A DNA stretch of 23,570 nt from Pseudonocardiales bacterium (GTDB taxonomy: Bacteria > Actinomycetota > Actinomycetes > Mycobacteriales > Jatrophihabitantaceae): NCBI GenBank assembly GCA_025465405.1, contig JAODNL010000232.1, positions 1-23,570 on the forward strand, written 5' to 3'. This document shows, piece by piece, positions 10,052-17,679 of the stretch (the stretch's first letter is position 1; each line of letters opens with the position of its first letter). The notes beneath the pieces were generated by a model. The model was not told the origin of the DNA. It searched no databases and was given only the letters and a program-made list of their open reading frames with translations. The translations under genes were made by a program, and so were the position numbers.

Positions 10052-11623
10052 GTGGCAGGCGGAGAGCACCCCACCGAATCATTCGCGATCCGCCGGGTAC
10101 CCCGCGGCGACGGCCGGTTGACCCACGACCTGTTGCCCAGCGAGAAGGGCCCGCAGGACGCCTGTGGTGTGTTCGGCGTCTGGGCACCCGGCGAGCAGGT
10201 CGCGAAGCTCACCTACTTCGGTCTCTATGCACTGCAGCACCGCGGTCAGGAAGCCGCGGGCATCGCGGTCAGCGACGGCTCGTCGCTGCTGGTCTACAAG
10301 GACCTCGGACTGGTGAGCCAGGTCTTCGACGAGGCCACCCTCGCCACCCTGCAGGGCCACATCGCCGTCGGGCACACCCGGTACTCGACGACCGGCTCCA
10401 CCACCTGGGAGAACGCGCAGCCCAGCTTCCGGACCACGTCGACCGGCACCGGCCTCGCGCTCGGGCACAACGGAAACCTCGTCAACACCGCCGAACTGGC
10501 GGCCGCGGCGCGCGAGGCCGGCATCTTCGGCGGCGGACGCGGACCGGTCGCCACCACTGACTCCGATCTGCTGACCGCGATGCTCGCCTCGCGGCCGGAC
10601 GTGTCCGTCGAGCAGGCCGCGATGGATGTCCTGCCCACGCTGCGCGGAGCCTTCTCGCTGGTGTTCATGGACGAGCACACCCTCTACGCCGCGCGCGACC
10701 CGCAGGGTGTCCACCCGCTGGTCCTGGGGCGCCTCGAGCGCGGCTGGGTGGTCACGTCCGAGACCGCCGCGCTGGACATCACCGGCGCCAGCTTCGTCCG
10801 TGAGATCGAGCCGGGCGAGCTGATCGCGATCGACGAGGACGGGCTGCGCTCGCAGCACTTCGCGGCATCAGCACCCAAGGGATGCCTGTTCGAGTACGTC
10901 TATCTGGCCCGGCCGGACACCACGATCGCCGGCCGCAGCGTGCATTCCACCCGCGTCGCGGTCGGTCGGCGCCTGGCGAAGGAACACCCGGCCGAGGCCG
11001 ACCTGGTCATCCCCGTGCCGGAGTCCGGGACGCCCGCAGCGATCGGCTACGCCGAGGCCAGCGGCATCCCGTACGGCCTGGGCCTGGTGAAGAACGCCTA
11101 CGTCGGCCGCACCTTCATCCAGCCGTCGCAGACGATCCGGCAGCTGGGCATCCGCCTGAAGCTCAACCCGCTGCGCGACGTCATCCGGGGCAAGCGGCTG
11201 GTCGTGGTCGACGACTCGATCGTGCGCGGAAACACCCAGCGGGCGCTGGTGCGGATGCTGCGTGAGGCCGGCGCTGTCGAGGTGCACGTGCGCATCTCGT
11301 CCCCGCCGGTCAAGTGGCCGTGCTTCTACGGCATCGACTTCGCGTCGAAGGCGGAGCTGATCGCCAACGGCCTCGACGACGACGGGATCCGGCATTCGAT
11401 CGGCGCCGACTCGCTGGGCTACGTCTCGCTCGACGGGCTGATCGCGGCCAGCGAGCAGCCGAAGACCCGGCTGTGCAGCGCCTGCTTCGACGGCGAGTAC
11501 CCGATCGCACTGCCCGAGGTCATTGGCAAGCACGTCCTGGAAGGCATCGAGAAATCGGTCGCCGGGCGCGAGCCCGAGCACGCCGCCTCGTACGCGGCCG
11601 AGGACGCGCTGAGCCGGCCATGA
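10052..11623 (+). CDS. purF: Amidophosphoribosyltransferase
   Basis: PurF starts purine synthesis by converting PRPP and glutamine to phosphoribosylamine. The 523-residue protein has an N-terminal Ntn glutaminase with nucleophile Cys38 in DACGVFGV; the 37 residues before it suggest a propeptide removed on maturation, as in the Bacillus enzyme. The conserved RHRGQEAAG-like segment (ALQHRGQEAAGIAV) and GHTRYSTTGS follow. The PRPP-binding loop is LVVVDDSIVRGNTQR. Cysteines in KGCLFEYVY, WPCFYGIDF and LCSACFDGEYP match the positions that hold a 4Fe-4S cluster in oxygen-sensitive PurF enzymes. The GTG at 10052 is six nt from a -10-like hexamer, so the message may be leaderless. purM follows seven nt after the stop. 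Confidence 0.97.
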   Translation: MAGGEHPTESFAIRRVPRGDGRLTHDLLPSEKGPQDACGVFGVWAPGEQVAKLTYFGLYALQHRGQEAAGIAVSDGSSLLVYKDLGLVSQVFDEATLATLQGHIAVGHTRYSTTGSTTWENAQPSFRTTSTGTGLALGHNGNLVNTAELAAAAREAGIFGGGRGPVATTDSDLLTAMLASRPDVSVEQAAMDVLPTLRGAFSLVFMDEHTLYAARDPQGVHPLVLGRLERGWVVTSETAALDITGASFVREIEPGELIAIDEDGLRSQHFAASAPKGCLFEYVYLARPDTTIAGRSVHSTRVAVGRRLAKEHPAEADLVIPVPESGTPAAIGYAEASGIPYGLGLVKNAYVGRTFIQPSQTIRQLGIRLKLNPLRDVIRGKRLVVVDDSIVRGNTQRALVRMLREAGAVEVHVRISSPPVKWPCFYGIDFASKAELIANGLDDDGIRHSIGADSLGYVSLDGLIAASEQPKTRLCSACFDGEYPIALPEVIGKHVLEGIEKSVAGREPEHAASYAAEDALSRP

Positions 11624-11630
11624 TCACGGC

Positions 11631-12689
11631 ATGACGTCCTACGCCTCGGCCGGCGTCGACATCGCGGCGGGCGACCGCGCCGTCGAGTTGATGAAGGCTT
11701 CGGTCAAGCGCACCGCGCGAGCCGAGGTGCTCGGCGGTCTCGGCGGATTCGCGGGCCTGTTCCGCCTCGACGTCGCGAAGTACCCCGAACCGGTGCTGGC
11801 CACCTCGACCGACGGCGTCGGAACCAAGATCGCGATCGCGCAGGCCGTCGACCGGCACGACAGCATCGGCATCGACCTGGTGGCGATGGTGGTAGACGAC
11901 CTGGTCGTCGTGGGCGCCGAGCCGTTGTTCCTGACCGACTACATCGCCACCGGCAAGGTCGTCCCGGAGAAGATTGCCGCGATCGTCAGTGGGATCGCCG
12001 CGGGATGCGTCCAGGCCGGCTGCGCACTGATCGGCGGCGAGACGGCTGAGCATCCTGGCGTCATGCGCCCGGACGAGTACGACGTGTCCGGGACCGGGAT
12101 CGGTGTGGTCAACGCTGACCGGGTGCTCGGGCCGGAGCGGGTGGTAGCCGGCGATGCGCTCATCGCGCTCGGCTCGTCCGGGCTGCACTCGAACGGGTAC
12201 TCGCTCGTCCGGCATGTGCTGCTGGAACAGGCGGGGTTGCGTCTCGACGCCACACAGGCCGCGCTCGGCGGGCGGACGCTGGCCGACGAGCTGCTGACGC
12301 CCACCCGGATCTATGCCCAGGACTGCCTTGCACTCGCCGTGGAATGTGGGGCGCATGCGTTCGCGCACGTAACCGGCGGCGGGCTGGCCGCGAACCTCGC
12401 GCGCGTCCTGCCGCCGGGCGTGGCCGCCGTGCTCGATCGCTCGACGTGGGCGCCGCAGCCGATCTTCGATCTCGTCGCACGCAGCGGGTCGGTGCCGCTG
12501 GAGCAGATGGAGCTGACCTTCAACCTCGGCGTCGGGATGGTCGCGGTGGTACCGGCCACAGCAGCCGGTGCCGCGCTGCGCCTGGCCCAGGAGCGCGGAG
12601 TCCGGGCATGGCGGCTCGGCGACATCGTCGACGGGTCCTCGACGGTCCGGTTGACCGGGACCTATCAGGGCGCTGCTGCCACCTGGTGA
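11631..12689 (+). CDS. purM: Phosphoribosylformylglycinamidine cyclo-ligase (AIR synthase)
   Basis: PurM closes the imidazole ring, turning FGAM into AIR with ATP. The 352-residue length is normal. YASAGVDIAAGD (4-15) is the typical start, STDGVGTK (59-66) the ATP-binding loop, followed by DLVVVGAEPLFLTDYIATGK, GCALIGGETAEHPGVM and HVTGGGLAANLARVLP. It starts seven nt after purF, so the two are co-transcribed. Together with purC, S, Q, L and F, the window encodes most of the steps from PRPP to SAICAR; purD, purN, purK and purE are not here. A hairpin lies after the stop. Confidence 0.98.
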   Translation: MTSYASAGVDIAAGDRAVELMKASVKRTARAEVLGGLGGFAGLFRLDVAKYPEPVLATSTDGVGTKIAIAQAVDRHDSIGIDLVAMVVDDLVVVGAEPLFLTDYIATGKVVPEKIAAIVSGIAAGCVQAGCALIGGETAEHPGVMRPDEYDVSGTGIGVVNADRVLGPERVVAGDALIALGSSGLHSNGYSLVRHVLLEQAGLRLDATQAALGGRTLADELLTPTRIYAQDCLALAVECGAHAFAHVTGGGLAANLARVLPPGVAAVLDRSTWAPQPIFDLVARSGSVPLEQMELTFNLGVGMVAVVPATAAGAALRLAQERGVRAWRLGDIVDGSSTVRLTGTYQGAAATW

Positions 12690-12728
12690 CGTTGTGCCAG
12701 CAAACGACCTGAGCCGTCTGGCACGAAA

Positions 12729-12750
12729 TAGCCGGGTTTGCACCTGGCTA
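12729..12750. terminator. Bidirectional hairpin between purM and the DUF3073 gene
   Basis: TAGCCGGGT (12729-12737) and ACCTGGCTA (12742-12750) form a 9-bp stem with one G-U pair and a TTGC loop, between convergent genes. A second, looser repeat just upstream (GTGCCAG 12694-12700 with CTGGCAC 12718-12724) may assist. No T tract is seen. Confidence 0.6.
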
Positions 12751-12752
12751 CG

Positions 12753-12941
12753 TCAGCGGTGCGAGCTCGTCCAGTCCTCGCCGTCTTCGCCGGAGTCGGC
12801 GTCCGGATCGAAGGTGTCGGTGGTGGCTGGCGCCGCTGCGCCGAGTTCCCGCTGGAGTGCATCCAGATCGGTGAACTGGGAGTTGTATTTCAAGTCCCGG
12901 GCCACTTTCTGCTGCTTTGCCTTGGCACGGCCGCGCCCCAT
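12753..12941 (-). CDS. DUF3073 domain-containing small protein
   Basis: The 62-residue product starts MGRGRAKAKQQKVARDLKY, the hallmark of the actinobacterial DUF3073 family, followed by a short helix (DLDALQREL) and an acidic tail (DPDADSGEDGEDW). It is highly basic at the N-terminus and acidic at the C-terminus, with no membrane segment. A purine-rich GAGGGGG lies before the ATG on the minus strand. The gene converges on purM, the same arrangement I know from mycobacteria (Rv0810c). Function is unknown; the basic stretch could contact nucleic acid, but that is conjecture. Confidence 0.9.
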   Translation of the reverse strand: MGRGRAKAKQQKVARDLKYNSQFTDLDALQRELGAAAPATTDTFDPDADSGEDGEDWTSSHR

Positions 12942-13078
12942 GGCTCGACCCCCTCGCTCGCACAGTCATCCGGCGGTAGCGGGCTAAGCGGTACCGCCGG
13001 GAAAGTTGTCATCGTCGTGAGGCAAGCGTACCTCGCGCGCCAGGGTGCCCGCACGCCGGCCGTCGATGTCCTAAACTA

Positions 13079-13103
13079 ACCGGTTTGGGCGTCCCAAACC
13101 GGT
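13079..13103. repeat. 11-bp inverted repeat upstream of bldC
   Basis: ACCGGTTTGGG (13079-13089) and CCCAAACCGGT (13093-13103) are perfect reverse complements around a 3-nt loop. A -10-like TAAACT lies immediately to the left. Read on the minus strand, the stem is followed by a T-rich stretch (TTAGTTTAGG), like an intrinsic terminator for leftward transcription; read on the plus strand it could be an operator or leader hairpin for bldC. The choice is open. Confidence 0.65.
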
Positions 13104-13235
13104 CGATTCGGCGGTCCCGCAACTTCCTGCATGGCATAGAGTGGACAGTTCGGCAGCACGAGTAGGCAACGCGGCTGACGATATGCATACTTGGCGACGC
13201 AACGCGGAAACAGGACGCCGCGTGACGAATCCCTT

Positions 13236-13243
13236 AAAGGGGG
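13236..13243 (+). promoter_or_regulatory. Strong ribosome binding site of bldC
   Basis: AAAGGGGG ends seven bases before the ATG at 13251. It settles the start there rather than at the upstream in-frame ATG at 13191, which lacks such a site and would add 20 residues foreign to the family. Confidence 0.75.
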
Positions 13244-13250
13244 CCCTTCC

Positions 13251-13463
13251 ATGACGACTCCTCGTCAACGCCCGGAATCCGAACCACTGCTGACCCCGTC
13301 TGAGGTCGCGACGCTGTTTCGCGTCGACCCGAAGACAGTCACCCGGTGGGCGAAGGCCGGCAAGCTGACCTCGATCAGGACGCTCGGCGGCCACCGCCGC
13401 TACCGCGAGTCCGAGGTCCGCTCGCTGCTCGGTGACAACACCACCGCTACGGTGAGCGCCTGA
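13251..13463 (+). CDS. bldC: BldC, MerR-like developmental transcription regulator
   Basis: The 70-residue protein is almost entirely a winged-helix domain of the MerR/excisionase type: LLTPSEVATLFRVDPKTVTRWAKAGKL is the HTH, and SIRTLGGHRRYRESEVRSLLG the wing and final helix. This is the near-invariant BldC sequence of actinobacteria. BldC lacks the dimerisation coiled coil of true MerR proteins and, in Streptomyces, binds direct repeats by head-to-tail oligomerisation to hold back development. The start is fixed by the AAAGGGGG site. The gene stands alone, with a long upstream region and a strong terminator after it. Whether this organism sporulates cannot be told here. Confidence 0.95.
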   Translation: MTTPRQRPESEPLLTPSEVATLFRVDPKTVTRWAKAGKLTSIRTLGGHRRYRESEVRSLLGDNTTATVSA

Positions 13464-13483
13464 CGGCAGCGATCCACGCGCGC

Positions 13484-13528
13484 AACGCCGCGCCGAACCC
13501 TCTTCAGTGAGGTGTTCGGCGCGGCGTT
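13484..13528 (+). terminator. Strong terminator of bldC
   Basis: AACGCCGCGCCGAAC (13484-13498) and GTTCGGCGCGGCGTT (13514-13528) form a perfect 15-bp stem with a 15-nt loop, 20 nt after the bldC stop; CTTGCG follows. It is the longest perfectly paired hairpin seen in the window. Confidence 0.85.
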
Positions 13529-13647
13529 CTTGCGTCCCGGCCTGGCTGTAGTCGTGCCTGCGAGTGTTGATCATGGAAGATCGGCAGCGCAGCGTGACGG
13601 TGCCCGGCGGCGTGGGTAGGCCGAACTTGTGTGGGGAGCGCGCACCG

Positions 13648-13663
13648 TAGATACTTGTATCTA
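13648..13663. promoter_or_regulatory. Palindromic operator upstream of the MarR-exporter pair
   Basis: TAGATAC (13648-13654) and GTATCTA (13657-13663) are perfect reverse complements around TT, a 16-bp site of the size bound by MarR dimers, 39 nt before the marR start. It overlaps a possible promoter: TTGTGT (13627-13632) and GATACT (13650-13655) are 17 nt apart. Autorepression by the adjacent MarR protein is therefore likely, by inference. Confidence 0.65.
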
Positions 13664-13702
13664 GCAACTAATTGTGGAGCCCAAGCAAGCAGGTGATTGG
13701 TG

Positions 13703-14230
13703 ATGCCGGTGAGCGTTGCGCCGACCGCGGTCGGCGGGCCGCCACTTGAGGACGTCGCGGCCGTGGCCGACACCTTCGTCGGGTTGATGCGCTCGTTCAA
13801 TCGAGTCAGGGCGAAGTTCCTCGCGGCGGCGGAGCACGACATCGAATGGTCCGGGCACGTGGTGCTGAGGGTGCTGGCGACCGACGGGCCGATGCGCCTG
13901 AGCGCTCTGGCCGACCGGCTCGAATCCGATCCGTCGACGATCAGCCGGCAGGTGGCCACGCTCGTGAAACACGGACTCCTCGAGCGCCGTGCCGATCCCG
14001 CGGACGGGCGGGCCTGCCTGCTCGTCCTGACCGCCGCGGCCGACGAGGTGCTCAGGGAGCACAACGACATCCGGTTGCACCACTTCCAGAAGATGCTCTC
14101 CAGCTGGAGCGACCGCGACCTGCGCCGGTTCACCGCGCTGCTACAGCGCTTCACCGACGACTTCGAGAACGCGAACACGAATTGGATCAGCGAGCCGGCC
14201 GCGTCCCGCTCGCCGGAAGGGAACCACTGA
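13703..14230 (+). CDS. MarR family transcriptional regulator
   Basis: The 175-residue protein has the MarR winged helix at about 52-111: LRLSALADRL-type helix, DPSTISRQVATLVKHGLL as the recognition helix and ERRADPADGRACLLVLT as the wing with its typical Asp-Pro-x-Asp-Gly-Arg motif. Flanking helices (15-50 and 113-160) form the dimer interface. MarR proteins usually repress a neighbouring exporter and are released by its substrates. The ATG at 13703 has AGGTGA six nt upstream; TTG at 13697 and GTG at 13700 are in-frame alternatives. Its TGA shares one base with the exporter's ATG, so the two are co-translated. A palindrome at 13648-13663 is the likely binding site. Confidence 0.94.
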   Translation: MPVSVAPTAVGGPPLEDVAAVADTFVGLMRSFNRVRAKFLAAAEHDIEWSGHVVLRVLATDGPMRLSALADRLESDPSTISRQVATLVKHGLLERRADPADGRACLLVLTAAADEVLREHNDIRLHHFQKMLSSWSDRDLRRFTALLQRFTDDFENANTNWISEPAASRSPEGNH

Positions 14231-15891
14231 TGTCGGCCACCGCGGCCCAACCGGCGGCGGCCCCGTCCGCGTCGGGCGGGTTGACCCACAAGCAGATCCT
14301 CACGATCCTGTCCGGTCTCATCCTCGGCATGTTCCTCGCGGCTCTGGACCAGACGATCGTCTCGACCGCGATCCGGACGATCGGCGACGATCTGCACGGC
14401 CTGTCGGTCCAGGCCTGGGTTACCACGGCGTTCCTGATCACGTCGACGATCGCGACGCCACTGTTCGGCAAGATGTCGGACATCTACGGCCGCAAGCCGC
14501 TGTTCATGATCGCCATCACGATCTTCATCACCGGCTCGGCGCTCTGCGGCCTGGCGACGTCGATGTACATGCTGGCCGCGTTCCGCGCGTTCCAGGGCAT
14601 CGGGGCCGGCGGGCTGTTCCCGCTGGCTCTGGCGATCATCGGCGACATCATCCCGCCGCGTGAGCGGGCGCGGTATCAGGGCTACTTCATGGCGGTCTTC
14701 GCCACCGCGTCCATTCTCGGCCCGGTGGTGGGCGGCTTCTTCGCCGGCCAGCAAACCCTGCTCGGCGTCACGGGATGGCGCTGGATCTTCTACATCAACG
14801 TGCCGATCGGGATCGCCGCGCTGTTCGTCGTGACGCGGGTGCTGCACCTCGAGCACCGCCGCCGCGATCACCGCATCGACTGGTACGGCGCATCCGCGCT
14901 TGTCATGGGCCTGGTTCCACTACTGATCATCGCCGAGCAGGGCCGGGTGTGGGGATGGGCCTCCGGTGCGGCATTCGCCTGCTACGTCATCGGCGCGCTG
15001 GGTGTGGTCGCGTTCGTGCGCGTGGAGGCCCGCATGGGCGACGACGCTCTGCTGCCGCTCCGCCTGTTCCGGGGCAGTGTGTTCAGCCTCGGGTCGGCGC
15101 AGTCGTTCATCATCGGCATGGGGATGTTCGGCGGCATGGTGTCGATCCCGCTGTACCTGCAGATCGTGAAGGGCGCCTCGCCGACGAAGGCGGGCCTGCT
15201 GCTGCTTCCTCTCGTCGGCGGCCTCATGCTCTCGTCGCTGGTCGCCGGGCAGGTCACGTCCCGAACCGGCCGTTACAAGATCTTTCCGGTGCTCGGCTCC
15301 ACACTGATGGTCGTCGGACTCGGGTTGTTGGCTCAGGTCGGCGCGGACACGCCCCTCTGGCAGACGGATGTCTTCATGGCCGTGTTCGGCGCCGGCCTGG
15401 GGATGAACATGCAGACGATCGTGCTGGCGATGCAGAATGCCGTCGAACCGCGGGACATGGGCGTCGCGACGTCGGCGGTGACGTTCTTCCGGCAGGTCGG
15501 CGGCTCGCTCGGTACGGCTGTCTTCCTGTCGATCTTGTTCACGAACGCGGCAAGCAACATCCCGAAGGAGCTGGCCAAGGCGCATGTGCAGGTCCCGCCG
15601 GGCGGTGGCGTCGACCTGAACGACACGAGCAAGATCGCGCAGCTGTCCCCGCAGGTACGGCATCCGATCCTGGTGGGCTTCTCGAATGCGATGGACCTCG
15701 TGTTCCTGGTCGGCGCCTGTGTCGTGGTGATCGCGATCGTGTTGTCGGCGTTGCTCAAGGAGGTGCCGCTGCGGACCCAGTCCGGCCTGCAGGCGGCACG
15801 GGCGGCCGCGGCCGCGACGGATCCGGACGCGCCCGACGCCGGAGGTGCCACCCACGACCCGGAGCACATCAGCCCGACGCTGACGCGCTGA
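14230..15891 (+). CDS. MFS multidrug exporter, DHA2 (EmrB/QacA, 14-TM) family
   Basis: The 553-residue membrane protein has the DHA2 layout. TM1 is followed by the ALDQTIVSTA motif with its conserved Asp; GKMSDIYGRKP is the loop 2-3 motif A; a Gly-rich GPVVGGFF in TM5 is motif C of proton-driven antiporters. Hydrophobic segments continue to about residue 510, consistent with 14 helices, and the C-terminal tail (about 515-553) is hydrophilic and Ala-rich. Such proteins expel drugs or toxic metabolites across the cytoplasmic membrane. It overlaps the marR gene by one base and is probably controlled by it. Long frames inside it on both strands are shadows. The substrate is unknown. Confidence 0.94.
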   Translation: MSATAAQPAAAPSASGGLTHKQILTILSGLILGMFLAALDQTIVSTAIRTIGDDLHGLSVQAWVTTAFLITSTIATPLFGKMSDIYGRKPLFMIAITIFITGSALCGLATSMYMLAAFRAFQGIGAGGLFPLALAIIGDIIPPRERARYQGYFMAVFATASILGPVVGGFFAGQQTLLGVTGWRWIFYINVPIGIAALFVVTRVLHLEHRRRDHRIDWYGASALVMGLVPLLIIAEQGRVWGWASGAAFACYVIGALGVVAFVRVEARMGDDALLPLRLFRGSVFSLGSAQSFIIGMGMFGGMVSIPLYLQIVKGASPTKAGLLLLPLVGGLMLSSLVAGQVTSRTGRYKIFPVLGSTLMVVGLGLLAQVGADTPLWQTDVFMAVFGAGLGMNMQTIVLAMQNAVEPRDMGVATSAVTFFRQVGGSLGTAVFLSILFTNAASNIPKELAKAHVQVPPGGGVDLNDTSKIAQLSPQVRHPILVGFSNAMDLVFLVGACVVVIAIVLSALLKEVPLRTQSGLQAARAAAAATDPDAPDAGGATHDPEHISPTLTR

Positions 15892-15909
15892 CGGCGGCGC
15901 CGCCCAGTG

Positions 15910-17670
15910 ATGACAACGCGGCCGGAGCTGACCGGCAGCTTCGGCATGATCGCCAGCACACATTGGCTGGCGACGGCATCGGGCATGAGTGTGCTCGAGC
16001 GAGGTGGCAACGCATTCGACGCGGCAGTGACCGCAGGCTTCGTGTTGCAGGTCGTCGAGCCACATCTCAACGGGCCCGGTGGGGACCTGCCCGCGATCGT
16101 GTGGAGTGTGGCGGATCGGCAGCCGCACGTCGTGTGCGGTCAGGGGGTCGCGCCGCAGGCGGCGACGATCGACCGGTTCCGCTCGCTGGACCTGCCGCTC
16201 GTGCCGGGCACCGGCCTGCTGGCGGCGACAGTGCCGGGTGCGTTCGGTGCGTGGACGACGATGCTCGAGCGGTGGGGCACCTGGGAGCTGGCCGATGTCC
16301 TCGAGTACGCATTGCACTATGCGGAAAGGGGATTCCCTGTGCTGCCATCGATCAGCCGGACGATCGCCGCCGTCGCGCCGACGTTCGCGGCACACTGGGC
16401 ACCCTCGGCACGAACCTGGTTGGACAACGGCCACGCGCCCGTCCCCGGCACGACGTGGTGCTCGCCGGCCGTGGCGGCGACTTACCGCCGAATCCTCGAC
16501 GTCGCAACCGGCCACTCGCGCGAGCAGCGGATCGCCGCGGCGCGCGATGCGTGGTACCGCGGCTTCGTCGCTGAGGAGATCGGCCGGTTCTGCACGTCGT
16601 CATGGCGCGACGTGTCCGGTCGTGATCACGCCGGCCTGTTGACCGCGGACGACCTCGCGAACTGGCAGGTCGGTGTCGAGCCACCCGTCCGGGTGGACTA
16701 CGCCGGCCGGTACGAGGTCCTCAAGACCGGGCCGTGGGGCCAGGGTCCGGTGCTGGGTCAGCAGCTGCGGCTGCTCGAATGCCTTGGCATATCAGCGGAA
16801 ACGGTTCGGTCGTCGACGTGGATCCATCTTGTTGTCGAGGCTGCCAAGCTGGCCTTCGCCGACCGCGAGGCCTGGTACGGCGACGATCCGGACGTGCCGC
16901 TCGAGGCACTGCTGTCGCGCGACTACGCGCAGGCACGCGTCGCGCTCGTCGGGCCGACGGCCAGCCTCGACTTGCGGCCCGGTGCTCCGGGCGGCCGCGT
17001 GCCGAAGTTGGCTCGGTTGCCCGATGCCGGCGACGGCCCGCCCGGCGTGGGTGAGCCGACGGTCGGCCGGCGCGTGGCCGGCCCTGAGCGGGGCGACACG
17101 TGCCACGTCGACGTCGTCGATCGGTGGGGCAACTTCGTCGCGGCAACACCGAGCGGCGGTTGGCTGCAGAGTTCGCCGGTGATTCCCGCCCTCGGCTTCC
17201 CGCTCGGGACGCGCGCGCAGATGTTCTACCTGGACCCTGACCTGCCGAATTCGCTGCGTCCGGGCCGGCGCCCTCGCACGACTCTGTCGCCGACGCTCGC
17301 GCTGCGCGACGGCGAGCCGTGGCTGGCGTTCGGCACGCCGGGCGGTGATCAGCAGGACCAGTGGCAGCTGCCGTTCCTGCTCGATGTCGTGCACACGGGT
17401 TCGAACCTGCAGGCCGCGATCGACGCGCCCACATTCCACACCAACCACTTCCCGTCCTCGTTCTACCCGCGAGCCGCGCACCCGGGCGAAATCGAGGTCG
17501 AGGACCGGATGCCGGCCGGCGTCACCACCGAGCTGCGAGCGCGCGGGCACCGGCTGGTGTTGCCCGGTTCCTGGCGACTCGGGCGACTCAGCGCGGTGGC
17601 TCGCGACGGTGCGGTCCTGAAGGCCGCGGCCAATCCCCGCGGTGCGCAGGGCTACGCCGCCGGTCGTTGA
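15910..17670 (+). CDS. Gamma-glutamyltransferase (Ntn-hydrolase) family protein
   Basis: The 586-residue protein has the gamma-glutamyltransferase fold: it opens with GMIASTHWLATASGMSVLERGGNAFDAAVTAGF, continues with LNGPGGD near residue 55, and has the autocleavage region GDTCHVDVVDRWGNFVAATPSGG in which Thr397 is the expected nucleophile at the start of the small subunit. LSPTLALRDGEPWLAFGTPGGDQQDQW near the C-terminus is also typical. There is no signal peptide, unlike classic periplasmic or secreted enzymes, so it probably acts in the cytosol, as do many actinobacterial paralogues (some act on cephalosporin-type amides or on gamma-glutamyl catabolites). ATG at 15910 and GTG at 15907 are both possible; neither has a clear ribosome site. 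It follows the exporter gene by 18 nt and may share its transcript. Confidence 0.9.
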   Translation: MTTRPELTGSFGMIASTHWLATASGMSVLERGGNAFDAAVTAGFVLQVVEPHLNGPGGDLPAIVWSVADRQPHVVCGQGVAPQAATIDRFRSLDLPLVPGTGLLAATVPGAFGAWTTMLERWGTWELADVLEYALHYAERGFPVLPSISRTIAAVAPTFAAHWAPSARTWLDNGHAPVPGTTWCSPAVAATYRRILDVATGHSREQRIAAARDAWYRGFVAEEIGRFCTSSWRDVSGRDHAGLLTADDLANWQVGVEPPVRVDYAGRYEVLKTGPWGQGPVLGQQLRLLECLGISAETVRSSTWIHLVVEAAKLAFADREAWYGDDPDVPLEALLSRDYAQARVALVGPTASLDLRPGAPGGRVPKLARLPDAGDGPPGVGEPTVGRRVAGPERGDTCHVDVVDRWGNFVAATPSGGWLQSSPVIPALGFPLGTRAQMFYLDPDLPNSLRPGRRPRTTLSPTLALRDGEPWLAFGTPGGDQQDQWQLPFLLDVVHTGSNLQAAIDAPTFHTNHFPSSFYPRAAHPGEIEVEDRMPAGVTTELRARGHRLVLPGSWRLGRLSAVARDGAVLKAAANPRGAQGYAAGR

Positions 17671-17679
17671 CTCCCGTGC

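Larger units (their letters stand above)
12942..13250. other. 309-nt intergenic region between DUF3073 and bldC
   Basis: This divergent gap holds no convincing gene. It contains a strong hairpin (13079-13103), TANNNT-like hexamers TAAACT (13072-13077) and TAGAGT (13137-13142), and a TATGCATA palindrome (13182-13189) followed by CATACT (13186-13191). These may be promoters for bldC with long leaders. A long minus-strand frame through the right part (13071-13667) has no family resemblance and overlaps bldC. Confidence 0.6.

Noticed and set aside
13071..13667. Minus-strand frame of 198 codons across the bldC region
   Set aside because: It overlaps bldC, runs through its terminator hairpin and resembles no family.
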